A stretch of 64,000 nucleotides of DNA from Phenylobacterium hankyongense (GCF_003254505.1 NZ_QFYP01000001.1:1658001-1722000), one strand, 5' to 3'. Shown: positions 1 to 8,111, numbered from the stretch's first letter. Program-made: numbers and translations. The notes: generated by a model not told the origin, from the letters alone.

Positions 1-2
1 CG

Positions 3-980
3 GCGGGGCCCGCCTATGGCGGCCTTCCCGCGCCGGGGCCGATGGACCTCGCCTATGCGCCGCCGGCGCCGGTCGCCGCCTACGCCCCGCCGGCCGACCG
101 TTACGCCTACGCCCGGCGCGCCTATGGCGTGGACCGCGCTGTCTACGACGCGCCGCCGGCCTACGGCTTCGCCTATGGCGACGAGCAGCCCTGGGCCTGG
201 CAGACCGCCGACGACAGCCTGCTGTACGCCGAGCCGATCGATAACGGCTACCGGTCCTACTATTACGAGCCCGGCCAGGACTATCCCTACTTCGTCCGCG
301 ACGGGTCCTACGGCTACGGCTACGGCCAGGATGGCGCCCTGATCGCCCTCTACGACGCGGCCGGCGTGCTGCTGTCGGGCGACCGCTACGGCCAGGCCGC
401 GCCCCTGGCCGGCCGCTACTGGGCGCGCGGCTACGACCTGCGGCGCACGTCCCTGCGCGCGCCGCGGATTGCGGTGGACGAGGGCCGCTGGCGCGAGCGC
501 CGGCCGCAGTTCGCCCGCGCCCAGGCCGCCTGGATCGGCGCGGCCCAGGCCCAGCCAGGCTGGCGCGACCAGGGCGGCGGCGAGCGGGACCGCCCGGCGC
601 CGCAGTTCGCCGCGGCCTACGGCCCGCGCGGCCACGGCGGCCATCACGGCGGCGAAGGTCCGGCTCCGCAGTCGATGGCCCAGGGCCAGCCCCAGTGGAA
701 CGGCGGCGGCCACGGCCGCGGTCATGGCGGCGGCGACGGCGGCGGCCCGGCTCCGCAACAGATCGCGCAGGCCCAGCCGCCCCGGGGGCACGGTGGCGGC
801 GATCATGGCGGGGGCGGGCACGGCCGGAACGGCGGTGGCGCTCCCCAGCAACCGCAGGGGGGCGGCGGCCACGGCGGCGGCGACCAGGGCCACGGTCATG
901 GCGGCGGCGACAAAGGCCATGGCGGCGGTGGCGGCGGGGGCGGCGGCGATCACGGCGGCGGCCACGACCACAAGCGGTAG
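3..980 (+). CDS. Gly/His-rich surface-type protein (5' end outside window)
   Basis: The reading frame is open from the first bases of the window, and the sequence before the first ATG (position 42) has the same Ala/Gly/Pro/Tyr-rich character, so the real start lies upstream. The visible part has a Tyr/Pro/Ala-rich N-terminal third, a middle region with Trp/Arg, and a C-terminal third (from about position 620) of Gly-His-Gly-Gly runs spaced by Gln/Pro/Ala. Such low-complexity Gly/His tails occur in secreted or cell-envelope proteins and may bind metal ions. No catalytic domain is recognisable. The function is unknown; being coding is supported by amino-acid periodicity and codon bias, not by homology. 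Confidence 0.7.
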   Translation, partial: AGPAYGGLPAPGPMDLAYAPPAPVAAYAPPADRYAYARRAYGVDRAVYDAPPAYGFAYGDEQPWAWQTADDSLLYAEPIDNGYRSYYYEPGQDYPYFVRDGSYGYGYGQDGALIALYDAAGVLLSGDRYGQAAPLAGRYWARGYDLRRTSLRAPRIAVDEGRWRERRPQFARAQAAWIGAAQAQPGWRDQGGGERDRPAPQFAAAYGPRGHGGHHGGEGPAPQSMAQGQPQWNGGGHGRGHGGGDGGGPAPQQIAQAQPPRGHGGGDHGGGGHGRNGGGAPQQPQGGGGHGGGDQGHGHGGGDKGHGGGGGGGGGDHGGGHDHKR

Positions 981-1002
981 CCGACGTCAGGCGGCCGGCG
1001 GC

Positions 1003-1233
1003 TCAGCCCTTCAGGCTCCGGGCCAGGATCTCCAGCGTCAGCTGCGCGGCCTGGCGGGTCTCGTCCTGCTCGCCGCGCTCGAAGGTGACGAGGCCGGCCT
1101 CGAAGATCTGGTCGATCTCCGCCGGGGTCAGCACGCCCTTGCGCTTCAGCGTCGACAGGGTGCCGACGATCACCGCGTGCAGCGCCGCCAGCATCCCGGC
1201 GCGCTCGGCGTCCGGCGAGATCGGCTCATCCAT
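1003..1233 (-). CDS. small helical protein of unknown function
   Basis: The protein has 76 residues and is preceded by a good ribosome binding site (AGGAGAGACAG, on the minus strand). The sequence is amphipathic and helical, with a central LTPAEIDQIFEAG stretch and a C-terminal acidic/Gln helix, and it has no signal peptide or membrane segment. It lies tail to tail with the Gly/His-rich gene. I do not recognise the family; it looks like a small cytoplasmic protein conserved in Caulobacterales. Confidence 0.65.
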   Translation of the reverse strand: MDEPISPDAERAGMLAALHAVIVGTLSTLKRKGVLTPAEIDQIFEAGLVTFERGEQDETRQAAQLTLEILARSLKG

Positions 1234-1339
1234 GTCGCTGTCTCTCCTGTAAGCCGCCAGTCAGCCGCAGTTCATCCAAAGTCGGCAAAGAGTCCAGACG
1301 CGCCCGCAGGCCCGCGGGCACTCTCATGGGGTTCACGCG

Positions 1340-1783
1340 TTGAAAGCCGTCATGCAAGACTTTCTCGTCAATGCCGACCGGGCTCTCTCCAAAGTCGCGG
1401 TGCGGTTCCTGCTCGGCGGCTATGTCGCCTTCTCCGCCCTCAACGCCCAGGCGGCCGACACCCAGGACCTGAAACCCGCGTTCGGCAACACCGTGGTGTC
1501 CACCTATCCCGACGGCCGCTCGCAGAAGGTCTGGCTGCACCCCGACGGCAGCTGGGACGGGCTGAGCCGCCGCGGCATCGCGTTGGCCGGCCACTGGAAC
1601 CTCAAGGGCGACAAGGTGTGCTTCCGCCAGAGCACGCCGCCGACCCTGCCGGTCAGCTTCTGCTCGCCGTTCCCGCAGCACCCGGCGATCGGCGTGCAGT
1701 GGACCAGCAAGGACATGGCCGGGACCCCGATCCACCTGACCCTCGAGAAGGGCATCGTGCAGAACCCGGTGTCGTCGAACTGA
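1340..1783 (+). CDS. small exported protein, unknown function
   Basis: The protein has 147 residues from a TTG start (an ATG four codons later is an alternative). Residues 20-38 form a hydrophobic stretch ending NAQA, a likely signal peptidase I site, so the mature protein begins near ADTQDL. The mature part contains the pattern YPDGRSQKVWLHPDGSWDG, two Cys residues that could form a disulphide, and no known catalytic motif. Its stop lies 4 bases from the end of the convergent serine-hydrolase gene. The role is unknown; a periplasmic location is inferred from the signal peptide. Confidence 0.6.
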   Translation: MKAVMQDFLVNADRALSKVAVRFLLGGYVAFSALNAQAADTQDLKPAFGNTVVSTYPDGRSQKVWLHPDGSWDGLSRRGIALAGHWNLKGDKVCFRQSTPPTLPVSFCSPFPQHPAIGVQWTSKDMAGTPIHLTLEKGIVQNPVSSN

Positions 1784-1787
1784 CGAC

Positions 1788-3005
1788 CTAGAGGCCGCCG
1801 TCCGCCGGGACCTGCGGGCCGGTCGCCAGCTGTCGACCGTCGCCGGGGCCGGGCGCGGCATTGCGGGCCCGCCAGCTGTCGGCCACCGCCCGCGTCACCG
1901 CCTGCATCAGCGCCAGCCGCTGCGGCACGGGCTTCCGGGTCTGGCGCATCATCACCGCCACGGCGTAGACGCGGCCGTCCGGGGCGGTCAGCAGGCCGAC
2001 GTCGTTGATCCCCACCGAGGCCCCGCGCCAGTCGGGGCCGGTGCCGGTCTTGTGGGCGATCTTCCAGCCCGGCGGCAGGCCGCCGCGCAGCCGCATGCGC
2101 CCGGTCCGCGCCTCGCCCATCAGGGTCAGCATGGTCTCGCTGGAGGCCTTCGACAGCAGGTCGCCGCGTTCCAGGGCCGCCAGCGCATGGGCCACCGCGC
2201 TGGGGCTCGCGCCGTCCGGCGGATCGGCGAGATAGGCGGCCAGCGCCTGGTCGCGCACGGAATCCGGCAGCTTCGAGCGCGCCTCCTTGAACCGCCAGCC
2301 GGCGTATTCGGGGCGCCATTCCAGTCCCGCGGTCCGGGCCTGCAGCTCGCGCTCGTAGGCGCCCACGGCGATGTGGCTCAGGCCCTTCTCGGCCAGGGCG
2401 TCGGTGACCGCGCCGGCCCCGCCGACCTCGCGCATCAGCTTGTCGTTGGCGGCGTTGTCGCTTTCGGTCAGCGCGCGCCGCAGCAGGTCATGCAGGGTGG
2501 TGGCGAAGCCCTTCTCGCCCACCCGCTCGCCCAGCGGCTGATAGAACACCGAGCGGTCGTCGCGGGTCACCACCACCGCCTGGTCCAGCGCCAGGCCGCC
2601 GTGGTCCACGGCGTCGAGCACCGACATCGCCACCCACAGCTTGGAGACGCTCTGCTGGGGATAGGCGCTGTCGCCGTCCACCGCCGCGGTCCAGCCGTCC
2701 TTCACGTCGACCACGGCGATCCCCACCGGCTCGTGGTAGGCGGCCGCCAGGGCGTCGAGCCGCGCCTGCAGCTCCGCAGGGGCTGGCGGGGGCGGCGGCT
2801 GGCGGATGTGGAGGGCGGTCTGCAGGGAGGTGAGCGCGACCTCCGGCGCCTGGCTGTGATGGCCGGCGACGGCCCAGCCGCCGGCGCCGACCGCCGCCGC
2901 CAGCAGCAGGCCCGCTGCGGCGACCGCCCGCGGCCGCGCCTTCGCCTGCGCCCAGATGCCGATGGCCAGCGATCGCATAGCCGAGCTAACGCGCGAGGCG
3001 CTCAA
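1788..3005 (-). CDS. beta-lactamase-fold serine hydrolase (class A-like), membrane-anchored
   Basis: The protein has 405 residues. Residues about 27-48 form a single N-terminal membrane/signal segment, followed by a Pro-rich linker and a class A beta-lactamase fold. The three active-site motifs are present: SVSK (Ser119-Lys122), SDN (about 182-184) and KTGTG before the last strand. The omega-loop region reads EWRPEYAGW, where classical class A enzymes have W-E-P-E-L-N, so the deacylating Glu166 and Asn170 seem to be missing. It may therefore be a slow beta-lactamase, a penicillin-binding sensor or a peptidase. The annotated start is a TTG that overlaps the stop of the upstream CDF gene (TTGA). 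An ATG nine codons in (2978) is an alternative. The overlap suggests cotranscription with the cation exporter. Confidence 0.85.
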   Translation of the reverse strand: MSASRVSSAMRSLAIGIWAQAKARPRAVAAAGLLLAAAVGAGGWAVAGHHSQAPEVALTSLQTALHIRQPPPPPAPAELQARLDALAAAYHEPVGIAVVDVKDGWTAAVDGDSAYPQQSVSKLWVAMSVLDAVDHGGLALDQAVVVTRDDRSVFYQPLGERVGEKGFATTLHDLLRRALTESDNAANDKLMREVGGAGAVTDALAEKGLSHIAVGAYERELQARTAGLEWRPEYAGWRFKEARSKLPDSVRDQALAAYLADPPDGASPSAVAHALAALERGDLLSKASSETMLTLMGEARTGRMRLRGGLPPGWKIAHKTGTGPDWRGASVGINDVGLLTAPDGRVYAVAVMMRQTRKPVPQRLALMQAVTRAVADSWRARNAAPGPGDGRQLATGPQVPADGGL

Positions 3006-3967
3006 ACGGAGCCGCGGCCATGGTGGTGATCGTGATGGGCGTCGGGGCCGCGCACCTCGACGGTGACGTGCGACAGGCCGGCGACGCTTTTCAGCCGGGC
3101 GCGGTAGGCCTCCGGCGAGCCGGGGGCGTCGGAGGCGACCACCGCCACCGCCGCATGGTGTCCGGGTCCCAGGCGCCAGAGGTGCAGGTCGATCACCCGC
3201 TCGCCCTCCGCCTCCAGACGGCTGCGGATGTCGGCGGTGAGCTCGGCCGACGGGTTCATGTCCAGCAGGGCCGCCGAGGCGCGGCGGACCAGGGTGAGGG
3301 CGAACTGCGCCACCAGCGCCGCGCCGACCAGCCCGGCCAGCGGGTCGGCGAAGCGCCAGCCCAGCCGCGCGCCGGCCAGCAGCCCGGCGATCGCCAGCAC
3401 CGAGACGACGGCGTCCGCGGACAGGTGCAGGTGGGCGGCCGAAAGATTGAGGTCGCCGTCGTGATCATGGCGTCCGGCGGCGGCGTGGGTGGGCTTCAAG
3501 AGCCAGACGCAGACCAGGTTCACCGCCAGCCCCGCCACCGCCAGCGGCAGGGCGGCGGCGTAGTCCACCCCCTCCGGCGCGATCAGCCGCTGCAGGCTCT
3601 CGACGGCGATCAGGATGGCGGTGATCCCCAGCACCACGGCGTTGCCGAACCCGGCCAGGTAGCCGATCTTGCCGGTGCCGAAGGCGAACCGCGGGTCCTC
3701 GGCGTGGCGGCGCGCGAGGGCGTAGGCGCCGGACGCGACCAGCAGGGCGGCGACGTGGGCGGCCATGTGCAGGCCGCTGGCGGTCAGCGCCATGGAGTGG
3801 AACATCATCCCGCCGATGACCTGGGCGACCAGGGTCACCGCGCAGATGCCGGTGACGATCCAGGTCCGGCGCTCGTTGCGCGCGTGGTCGGCCCCCAGGT
3901 AGGTCCGGTCCTCGCGGAAGGCGTCCAGCGGCTCGGCGGTTCGGGCGGGATCGGCGGCGCTGGTCAT
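3002..3967 (-). CDS. dmeF: cation diffusion facilitator (DmeF-type metal/H+ antiporter)
   Basis: The protein has 321 residues, six predicted membrane segments and a soluble C-terminal domain. The metal-site motifs are HMAAH in TM2 and HLSAD in TM5, the HxxxH/HxxxD arrangement of the DmeF branch of CDF exporters (Co, Ni or Zn out of the cytoplasm). The loop before TM5 is His-rich (GRHDHDGD, AAHLHL) and the C terminus ends in DAHHDHHHGRG, both typical metal-collecting stretches. The gene is divergent from a COG0523 metallochaperone gene, and a perfect GTGTTA-N5-TAACAC palindrome lies between them, only a few bases upstream of this ATG. Substrate metal cannot be decided from sequence. Confidence 0.88.
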   Translation of the reverse strand: MTSAADPARTAEPLDAFREDRTYLGADHARNERRTWIVTGICAVTLVAQVIGGMMFHSMALTASGLHMAAHVAALLVASGAYALARRHAEDPRFAFGTGKIGYLAGFGNAVVLGITAILIAVESLQRLIAPEGVDYAAALPLAVAGLAVNLVCVWLLKPTHAAAGRHDHDGDLNLSAAHLHLSADAVVSVLAIAGLLAGARLGWRFADPLAGLVGAALVAQFALTLVRRASAALLDMNPSAELTADIRSRLEAEGERVIDLHLWRLGPGHHAAVAVVASDAPGSPEAYRARLKSVAGLSHVTVEVRGPDAHHDHHHGRGSV

Positions 3968-3970
3968 CAG

Positions 3971-3987
3971 GTGTTACTCTATAACAC
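3971..3987. promoter_or_regulatory. Zur-like palindrome between CDF exporter and COG0523 GTPase
   Basis: A perfect inverted repeat GTGTTA-N5-TAACAC lies 4 bases from the CDF start codon and 56 bases from the GTPase start. Its core TGTTAcTctATAACA resembles alphaproteobacterial Zur operators (TGTTATA-type arms). Both neighbours are metal-homeostasis genes with His-rich segments, so metal-dependent control of both directions is plausible. The regulator assignment is inferred. Confidence 0.55.
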
Positions 3988-4042
3988 CGCTCGGCGATAA
4001 CAAGGCTTCATAAGTGGCGATCCGCCCCCTACATGGTGCCGC

Positions 4043-5098
4043 ATGACCGACAAGACACCCGTCACCGTGCTCACCGGCTACCTGGGCGCCGGCAAGACCA
4101 CCCTCCTCAACCGCATCCTCTCCGAAGACCACGGCAAGCGCTACGCCGTCATTGTCAACGAGTTCGGCGAGGTCGGCATCGACAACGACCTGATCGTCGG
4201 CGCCGACGAAGAGGTCTTCGAGATGAACAACGGCTGCGTCTGCTGCACCGTCCGCGGCGACCTGATCCGCGTCGTCCAGGGGCTGATGAAGCGCAAGGGG
4301 GGGTTCGACGCGATCATCGTCGAGACCACCGGCCTCGCCGATCCGGGGCCGGTGGCCCAGACCTTCTTCGTCGACGAGGACGTCCGCGCCAAGACCCAGC
4401 TCGACAGCGTCACCACCGTGGTCGACGCCAAGCACCTGCCGCTGCGGCTGGCCGATTCCAGGGAGGCCGCCGAGCAGATCGCCTTCGCCGACCAGATCAT
4501 CCTCAACAAGACCGACCTGGTCTCCGAGGCCGAGTTGGCTGAGGTGGAATCCGCCATCCGCCGGCTGAACCCGCTGGCCCCGATCCATCGCGCCCAGCGC
4601 TCCAACGTGCCGCTCGACACCATCCTCGGCCGCGGCTCCTTCGACCTGGCGCGCATCGAGGAACTGGAACCGGACTTCCTCAACCCCGCCCACGGCGAGG
4701 CCGGCCACGTGCACGACGAGCACTGCGGGCACGACCACCACGACCACGATCACCACGGGCACGGCCACGACCACGGAGCCATCCACGACCACGTGGCCGA
4801 GAGCGGCATCCGCGGGATCTCGCTGACGTCGGACAAGCCGCTGGACGCCAACCGGGTGACCGCCTGGCTCAACAACGTGCTGCAGATGCAGGGCCCCGAC
4901 ATCCTGCGCGCCAAGGGCATCATCGACGTCAAAGGCGAGGACCGCCGCCTGGTGTTCCAGGCCGTCCACATGATCCTGGAGGGCGACTTCCAGGGCCCCT
5001 GGCGCGACGGCGACAAGCGCTACTCCCGCCTGGTGTTCATCGGCCGCAACCTCGACGAATCCGCCCTGCGCGCCGGCTTCGAGAGCACGGTGGCCTGA
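4043..5098 (+). CDS. COG0523 (G3E family) GTPase, zinc-type metallochaperone
   Basis: The protein has 351 residues and belongs to the CobW/YeiR/ZigA family of metal-inserting GTPases. Visible motifs are the P-loop [11 protein letters not shown] (about residues 10-20), the metal-binding GCVCC motif (around residue 70), a Walker B/ETTGLADP segment, and the NKTD guanine-specificity motif. A His/Asp-rich insertion ([19 protein letters not shown], about residues 227-252) precedes the C-terminal CobW-C domain and should bind several zinc ions. The start is the ATG at 4043; an earlier in-region ATG (4033) is in another frame. Position next to a Zur-like palindrome and a CDF exporter fits a role in zinc allocation under deficiency. 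Confidence 0.9.
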   Translation: MTDKTPVTVLTGYLGAGKTTLLNRILSEDHGKRYAVIVNEFGEVGIDNDLIVGADEEVFEMNNGCVCCTVRGDLIRVVQGLMKRKGGFDAIIVETTGLADPGPVAQTFFVDEDVRAKTQLDSVTTVVDAKHLPLRLADSREAAEQIAFADQIILNKTDLVSEAELAEVESAIRRLNPLAPIHRAQRSNVPLDTILGRGSFDLARIEELEPDFLNPAHGEAGHVHDEHCGHDHHDHDHHGHGHDHGAIHDHVAESGIRGISLTSDKPLDANRVTAWLNNVLQMQGPDILRAKGIIDVKGEDRRLVFQAVHMILEGDFQGPWRDGDKRYSRLVFIGRNLDESALRAGFESTVA

Positions 5099-5106
5099 AC
5101 GCGGCG

Positions 5107-5160
5107 CCCTTCTCCCCCTGTGGGAGAAGGTGTCGGGCGAGAGCCCGACGGATGAGGGGT
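5107..5160. repeat. hairpin-rich intergenic repeat
   Basis: Two adjacent stems are visible: CTTCTCCC/GGGAGAAG (5109-5129) and GTCGGGC/GCCCGAC (5132-5149), followed by GGATGAGGGG. This is a dispersed intergenic repeat type common in Caulobacterales genomes. The first stem could also help terminate transcription of the GTPase gene. Confidence 0.6.
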
Positions 5161-5171
5161 CGCGCCGCCCT

Positions 5172-5292
5172 TCCGGTCATCCCCGCGAAAGCGGGGACCC
5201 AGGCTTTTTCCGTGACCGTGACGGCGGCGGCCTGCCCACGCTCCAGCACGAACACAAAACACCTGGGTCCCCGCCTTCGCGGGGATGACCGG
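5172..5292. repeat. pair of inverted CGCGGGGATGA repeats without an internal gene
   Basis: The left arm (5172-5209) and the right arm (5261-5292) are near-perfect inverted copies of the unit containing CCCCGCGAAAGCGGGG-ACCCAGG. The 51 bases between them show no coding potential. The left arm is identical over 38 bases to the one at 24651-24688, where the pair brackets a GIY-YIG gene. Confidence 0.75.
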
Positions 5293-5314
5293 GCAGGCGT
5301 GAGCGACCGCCCAT

Positions 5315-5338
5315 GCCCGCCGGGTTTCCCCGGCGGGC
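5315..5338 (-). terminator. hairpin downstream of second exbD (copy of the one at 5910)
   Basis: A 10-bp perfect stem GCCCGCCGGG/CCCGGCGGGC lies just downstream of the minus-strand exbD gene. The 31-base segment around it is identical to the segment after the other exbD. Here no T-tract follows on the minus strand, so it is a weaker terminator. Confidence 0.5.
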
Positions 5339-5363
5339 TCTTCGTTCTTCTAGTTGGAGAAGC

Positions 5364-5783
5364 TCAGGAGATGTCTTCGTTGACCAGGCCGACCTTCTGA
5401 TAGCCGCCGGCATGCAGATGGCTGACCACGGCCATGAAGCTGCCGTAACGGACGCCGCGCTCCGCACGCACGTAGATCTGGCCCGCGATCGCCGGGGCCC
5501 CGGCCACCTGCCGCAGGTCCGCCGATAGCGCGTCGAGGCTGGTCGGCGCTTGACCGATGAACAACGCCCCATCGCGTTGCAGGTTGATCACCGTCGGCTC
5601 GACGACCTGGCCGTTCGTCTTGGCCGGCGGCAGGTCCAGCTTCAGCGACACCGTCGCGGCCGGGATCGCCACCATGAAGATGATGAGCAGCACCAGCATG
5701 ACGTCCACGAACGGCGTCACGTTGATCGTGCTGTTGTGCTGAAGGTCGAACCGACCGTGTCTCGCGGCGAGCATTGCGCCCAT
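5364..5783 (-). CDS. exbD: ExbD/TolR-family biopolymer transport protein (copy 2)
   Basis: The protein has 139 residues from the ATG at 5783, which has a strong GGAGG seven bases upstream. The longer frame to 5825 has no such site. It has one N-terminal membrane helix (residues about 23-43, DVMLVLLIIFMVAIP) preceded by INVTPFVDVMLVLL, which carries the conserved Asp used for proton-driven energisation. A periplasmic ExbD domain ends LVNEDIS. It would work with ExbB and TonB to power TonB-dependent receptors, but no exbB or tonB lies in this window. It is closely similar to the next gene upstream, with the same TPFVDVMLVLLIIFMV core and similar C terminus, so the pair looks like a tandem duplication. 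Confidence 0.9.
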   Translation of the reverse strand: MGAMLAARHGRFDLQHNSTINVTPFVDVMLVLLIIFMVAIPAATVSLKLDLPPAKTNGQVVEPTVINLQRDGALFIGQAPTSLDALSADLRQVAGAPAIAGQIYVRAERGVRYGSFMAVVSHLHAGGYQKVGLVNEDIS

Positions 5784-5903
5784 GCGCTTACCTCCCTGAC
5801 GCGCGGCGCGTTGACCGCGCACCATTAGGGAGCGCTCGGCCAGGGTTATTGTAAAGCTGAAAAATTACACGTGTGAACGACAATTGTCCGGCGCCCCCAT
5901 ACG

Positions 5904-5933
5904 AAAAAAGCCCGCCGGGTTTCCCCGGCGGGC
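5904..5933 (-). terminator. Rho-independent terminator after first exbD
   Basis: Read on the minus strand, a 10-bp stem GCCCGCCGGG/CCCGGCGGGC is followed by six T residues. It lies 28 bases after the stop of the 5961-6407 exbD gene, so the two exbD genes probably have separate transcripts. Confidence 0.8.
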
Positions 5934-5960
5934 TCTTCGTATTCGACAGGCTGGAGAGCC

Positions 5961-6407
5961 TTAGGAGATTTCTTCGTTGATCAGGGCGACCTGGTAGAAG
6001 CCGTTGCCCTGCAGGGTGTTCATCACCGCCATGAAGTCGCCGTAGCGCACCGTCCGGTCGGCGCGGATGTAGACGCGCTGTTGGGTCGGCGGCAGGGTCG
6101 GGTCGTCACGGGTGAGCACGCCCGACAGGTCCGCCGGCAGGGTGCCCAGGCTGGTCGCCTGGTCGCCGATGTAAAGGCCGCCGGTGCCCTGGATGTTGAT
6201 CAGGATCGGCTCCTTCACCTTGGTCCCGGGCGGCGGTGGGATCGCCGGCGGCAGGTCGAGCTTGATCGACACTGTCGCTGCGGGGATCGACACCATGAAG
6301 ATGATAAGGAGCACCAGCATCACGTCCACGAAGGGCGTGACGTTGATGTCGCTGTTCTGGCCGAGGTTGAAGCGTCCGCCGCCCCCGCCGCCCAGCTTTG
6401 CCGCCAT
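5961..6407 (-). CDS. exbD: ExbD/TolR-family biopolymer transport protein (copy 1)
   Basis: The protein has 148 residues and starts at the ATG at 6407 behind AAGGAATTAGCGC. A Gly-rich N-terminal tail (KLGGGGGGRFNLGQNSD) precedes INVTPFVDVMLVLL, the conserved Asp motif at the start of the single membrane helix. The periplasmic domain ends ALINEEIS. Compared with copy 2 it carries a Pro-rich PPAIPPPPGTK linker after the helix, which would change its reach into the periplasm. It is transcribed separately from copy 2, because a good terminator lies between them. The partner ExbB must be encoded elsewhere. Confidence 0.9.
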   Translation of the reverse strand: MAAKLGGGGGGRFNLGQNSDINVTPFVDVMLVLLIIFMVSIPAATVSIKLDLPPAIPPPPGTKVKEPILINIQGTGGLYIGDQATSLGTLPADLSGVLTRDDPTLPPTQQRVYIRADRTVRYGDFMAVMNTLQGNGFYQVALINEEIS

Positions 6408-6646
6408 GCGCTAATTCCTTCCCTGGGGCGCGCGTTTCCGCACCCGTCTCAAGTTCCGCCGACCATTGGCAAGCCGTTACTGGATTGTAAAGGGCCCAAG
6501 CAGGGCCTGCGCATGGGGATTTTTGTGATGCCTGACGCGAGGGCGCCCGCCGCGGCGGATTCAGGGGCGGCGCAAGAACCGCGTTCGATAGGCGGAATGG
6601 GCGAAAGGACTTTTCGTTTGCGGCCCCGTCGATCTAGGGGAGAGGC

Positions 6647-7612
6647 ATGATCCAGTCCTTCGACGCCTATGTCACCGCCGCCCTGTTCGACCGCGCCGGC
6701 CGCGCCGCCTTCGCGCTCGGCGACGGCACGGTGCGCTTCGAGGACGGGGCGAGCGTCGAGGCGCACAAGGGCGCGGCGCTCGCCGCCTGCCTGCACCCGT
6801 CCGGCGAGGGCCTGCTGACCGGCGGCGACGACGGCCGGCTGGTCTGGGCCAGGGCCGGCGGCGCCCAGGAACTGGGGAAGGTCACCGGCCGCTGGATCGA
6901 GAGCGTCGCGGCCTCCGCGGAGTCGGGCCTCATCGCCTTCGCCGCCGCCCGTGAGCTGCACGTCCGCGACGTCGCCGATCCGGCCTTCGCCCGGGTGTTC
7001 GCGCACGAGAAGTCGGTGGCGGACCTGGCCTTCGACCCCAAGGGCCGGCGGATCGCGGCGGCCACCTACAACGGCGTGGCCCTCTGGTACGCCCGCATCG
7101 CCGACCAGAAGCCGGCCATGCTCAAGTGGGCCGGCAGCCACGTGGCCATCGCCTGGAGCCCGGACGGCAAGTTCCTGATCAGCGCCATGCAGGAGAACCA
7201 GCTGCACGGCTGGCGCGTCGCCGACGAGAAGAACATGCGGATGGGCGGCTACCCGGCCAAGGTGAAGAGCCTGGCCTTCCTGGCCAAGGGAAGCCTGATG
7301 GCCACCTCCGGCGCCAACGGCGTGGTGGTCTGGCCGTTCGCCGGCTCCACCGGGCCGATGGGCAAGCAGGCGGCCGAGGTCGGCTATGAGGAGAGCGCCA
7401 CCGCCACCCGCGTCGCCGCCATGCCGGCCGGCCAGTGGGTCGCCTGGGGCCTCGACGACGGCCGCGTCCGCGCCTGCAATCTCGCCGGCCAGCAGATCGT
7501 CAACCTCAAGGCCGAGAAGGGCGCCCCGATCACCGCGCTGGCCATGACCCCGGACGGCAAGCGCGTGGCCTGGGGCGACGAGGACGGCGCCGCCGGGGTG
7601 GCGGAGATCTAG
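6647..7612 (+). CDS. WD40-repeat protein
   Basis: The protein has 321 residues behind a GGGGAGAGGC ribosome binding site. Repeated units of about 40 residues contain patterns such as LAFDPKGRRIAAATYNGVALW, IAWSPDGKFLISAMQENQLHGW, and TALAMTPDGKRVAWGDEDG, so the whole chain is probably one six- or seven-bladed beta-propeller. No signal peptide or membrane segment is seen, so it is cytoplasmic. Such propellers serve as docking platforms; no partner can be named. It stands alone between the exbD genes and a zinc-finger gene. Confidence 0.85.
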   Translation: MIQSFDAYVTAALFDRAGRAAFALGDGTVRFEDGASVEAHKGAALAACLHPSGEGLLTGGDDGRLVWARAGGAQELGKVTGRWIESVAASAESGLIAFAAARELHVRDVADPAFARVFAHEKSVADLAFDPKGRRIAAATYNGVALWYARIADQKPAMLKWAGSHVAIAWSPDGKFLISAMQENQLHGWRVADEKNMRMGGYPAKVKSLAFLAKGSLMATSGANGVVVWPFAGSTGPMGKQAAEVGYEESATATRVAAMPAGQWVAWGLDDGRVRACNLAGQQIVNLKAEKGAPITALAMTPDGKRVAWGDEDGAAGVAEI

Positions 7613-7643
7613 GCGCGAGCCGGGCGCTCGTGGGGTTCGTGGA

Positions 7644-8111
7644 CTAATAATACCGCGGAATCGGCCCGCGTTGCGGCGTGCGGCGCTCCTCGAGGTCGAA
7701 GAACACCTCGTCGACGTAGCACCAGCCCCAGCCCTCGGCCGGGTCGTAGCCCTCGATGATCGGATGCGCGGTGGCGTGGAAGTGTCGGGTGGCGTGGCGG
7801 TTCGGCGACTGGTCGCAGCAGCCCACGTGCCCGCAGGTCCGGCACAGCCGCAGGTGCAGCCAGGCCGAGCCGATCTTCAGGCACTCCTCGCAGCCGAGCG
7901 CGCTGGGGGTGACGTCGCGGATGTGGCGGGTGTGGGGGCAGGCTCTTCCATGGCCTTCTTTTAGCCCGTTGCGGCCGCGAAGTCGTGGCGGGCGCGGGCG
8001 AGTCGCGGCAGCTTGGCCGCCTGGCGATTCGACTGGAGATCGAGCCTTGGCGAGACCGACGCGCAACCCCACCCGCCGCGGCGGCAACCCGGCGCTGAAG
8101 CTGGCCGCCAT
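7644..8111 (-). CDS. UBP-type zinc-finger protein (start uncertain)
   Basis: The C-terminal 95 residues match the small bacterial UBP-type zinc-finger family: CPHTRHIRDVTPSALGCEECL, then LRLCRTCGHVGCCD, HATRHFHATAHPIIEGYDP and GWGWCYVDEVFF. The Cys/His ligands for zinc are all present. Family members are normally about 80-100 residues, but this frame has no ATG, GTG or TTG for about 45 codons before CPHT. The nearest in-frame starts lie far upstream and overlap the opposite-strand PepSY-like gene. An ATG at 7951 is in the +1 frame. The true start is therefore unresolved; the limits given are those of the open frame. A frameshift near 7945 or an unusual start codon are both possible. Confidence 0.65.
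   Translation of the reverse strand: MAASFSAGLPPRRVGLRVGLAKARSPVESPGGQAAATRPRPPRLRGRNGLKEGHGRACPHTRHIRDVTPSALGCEECLKIGSAWLHLRLCRTCGHVGCCDQSPNRHATRHFHATAHPIIEGYDPAEGWGWCYVDEVFFDLEERRTPQRGPIPRYY

Noticed and set aside
5315-5338. strong terminator for the second exbD gene
   Set aside because: The stem is perfect, but no T-tract follows on the minus strand, so it is listed only as a weak terminator.
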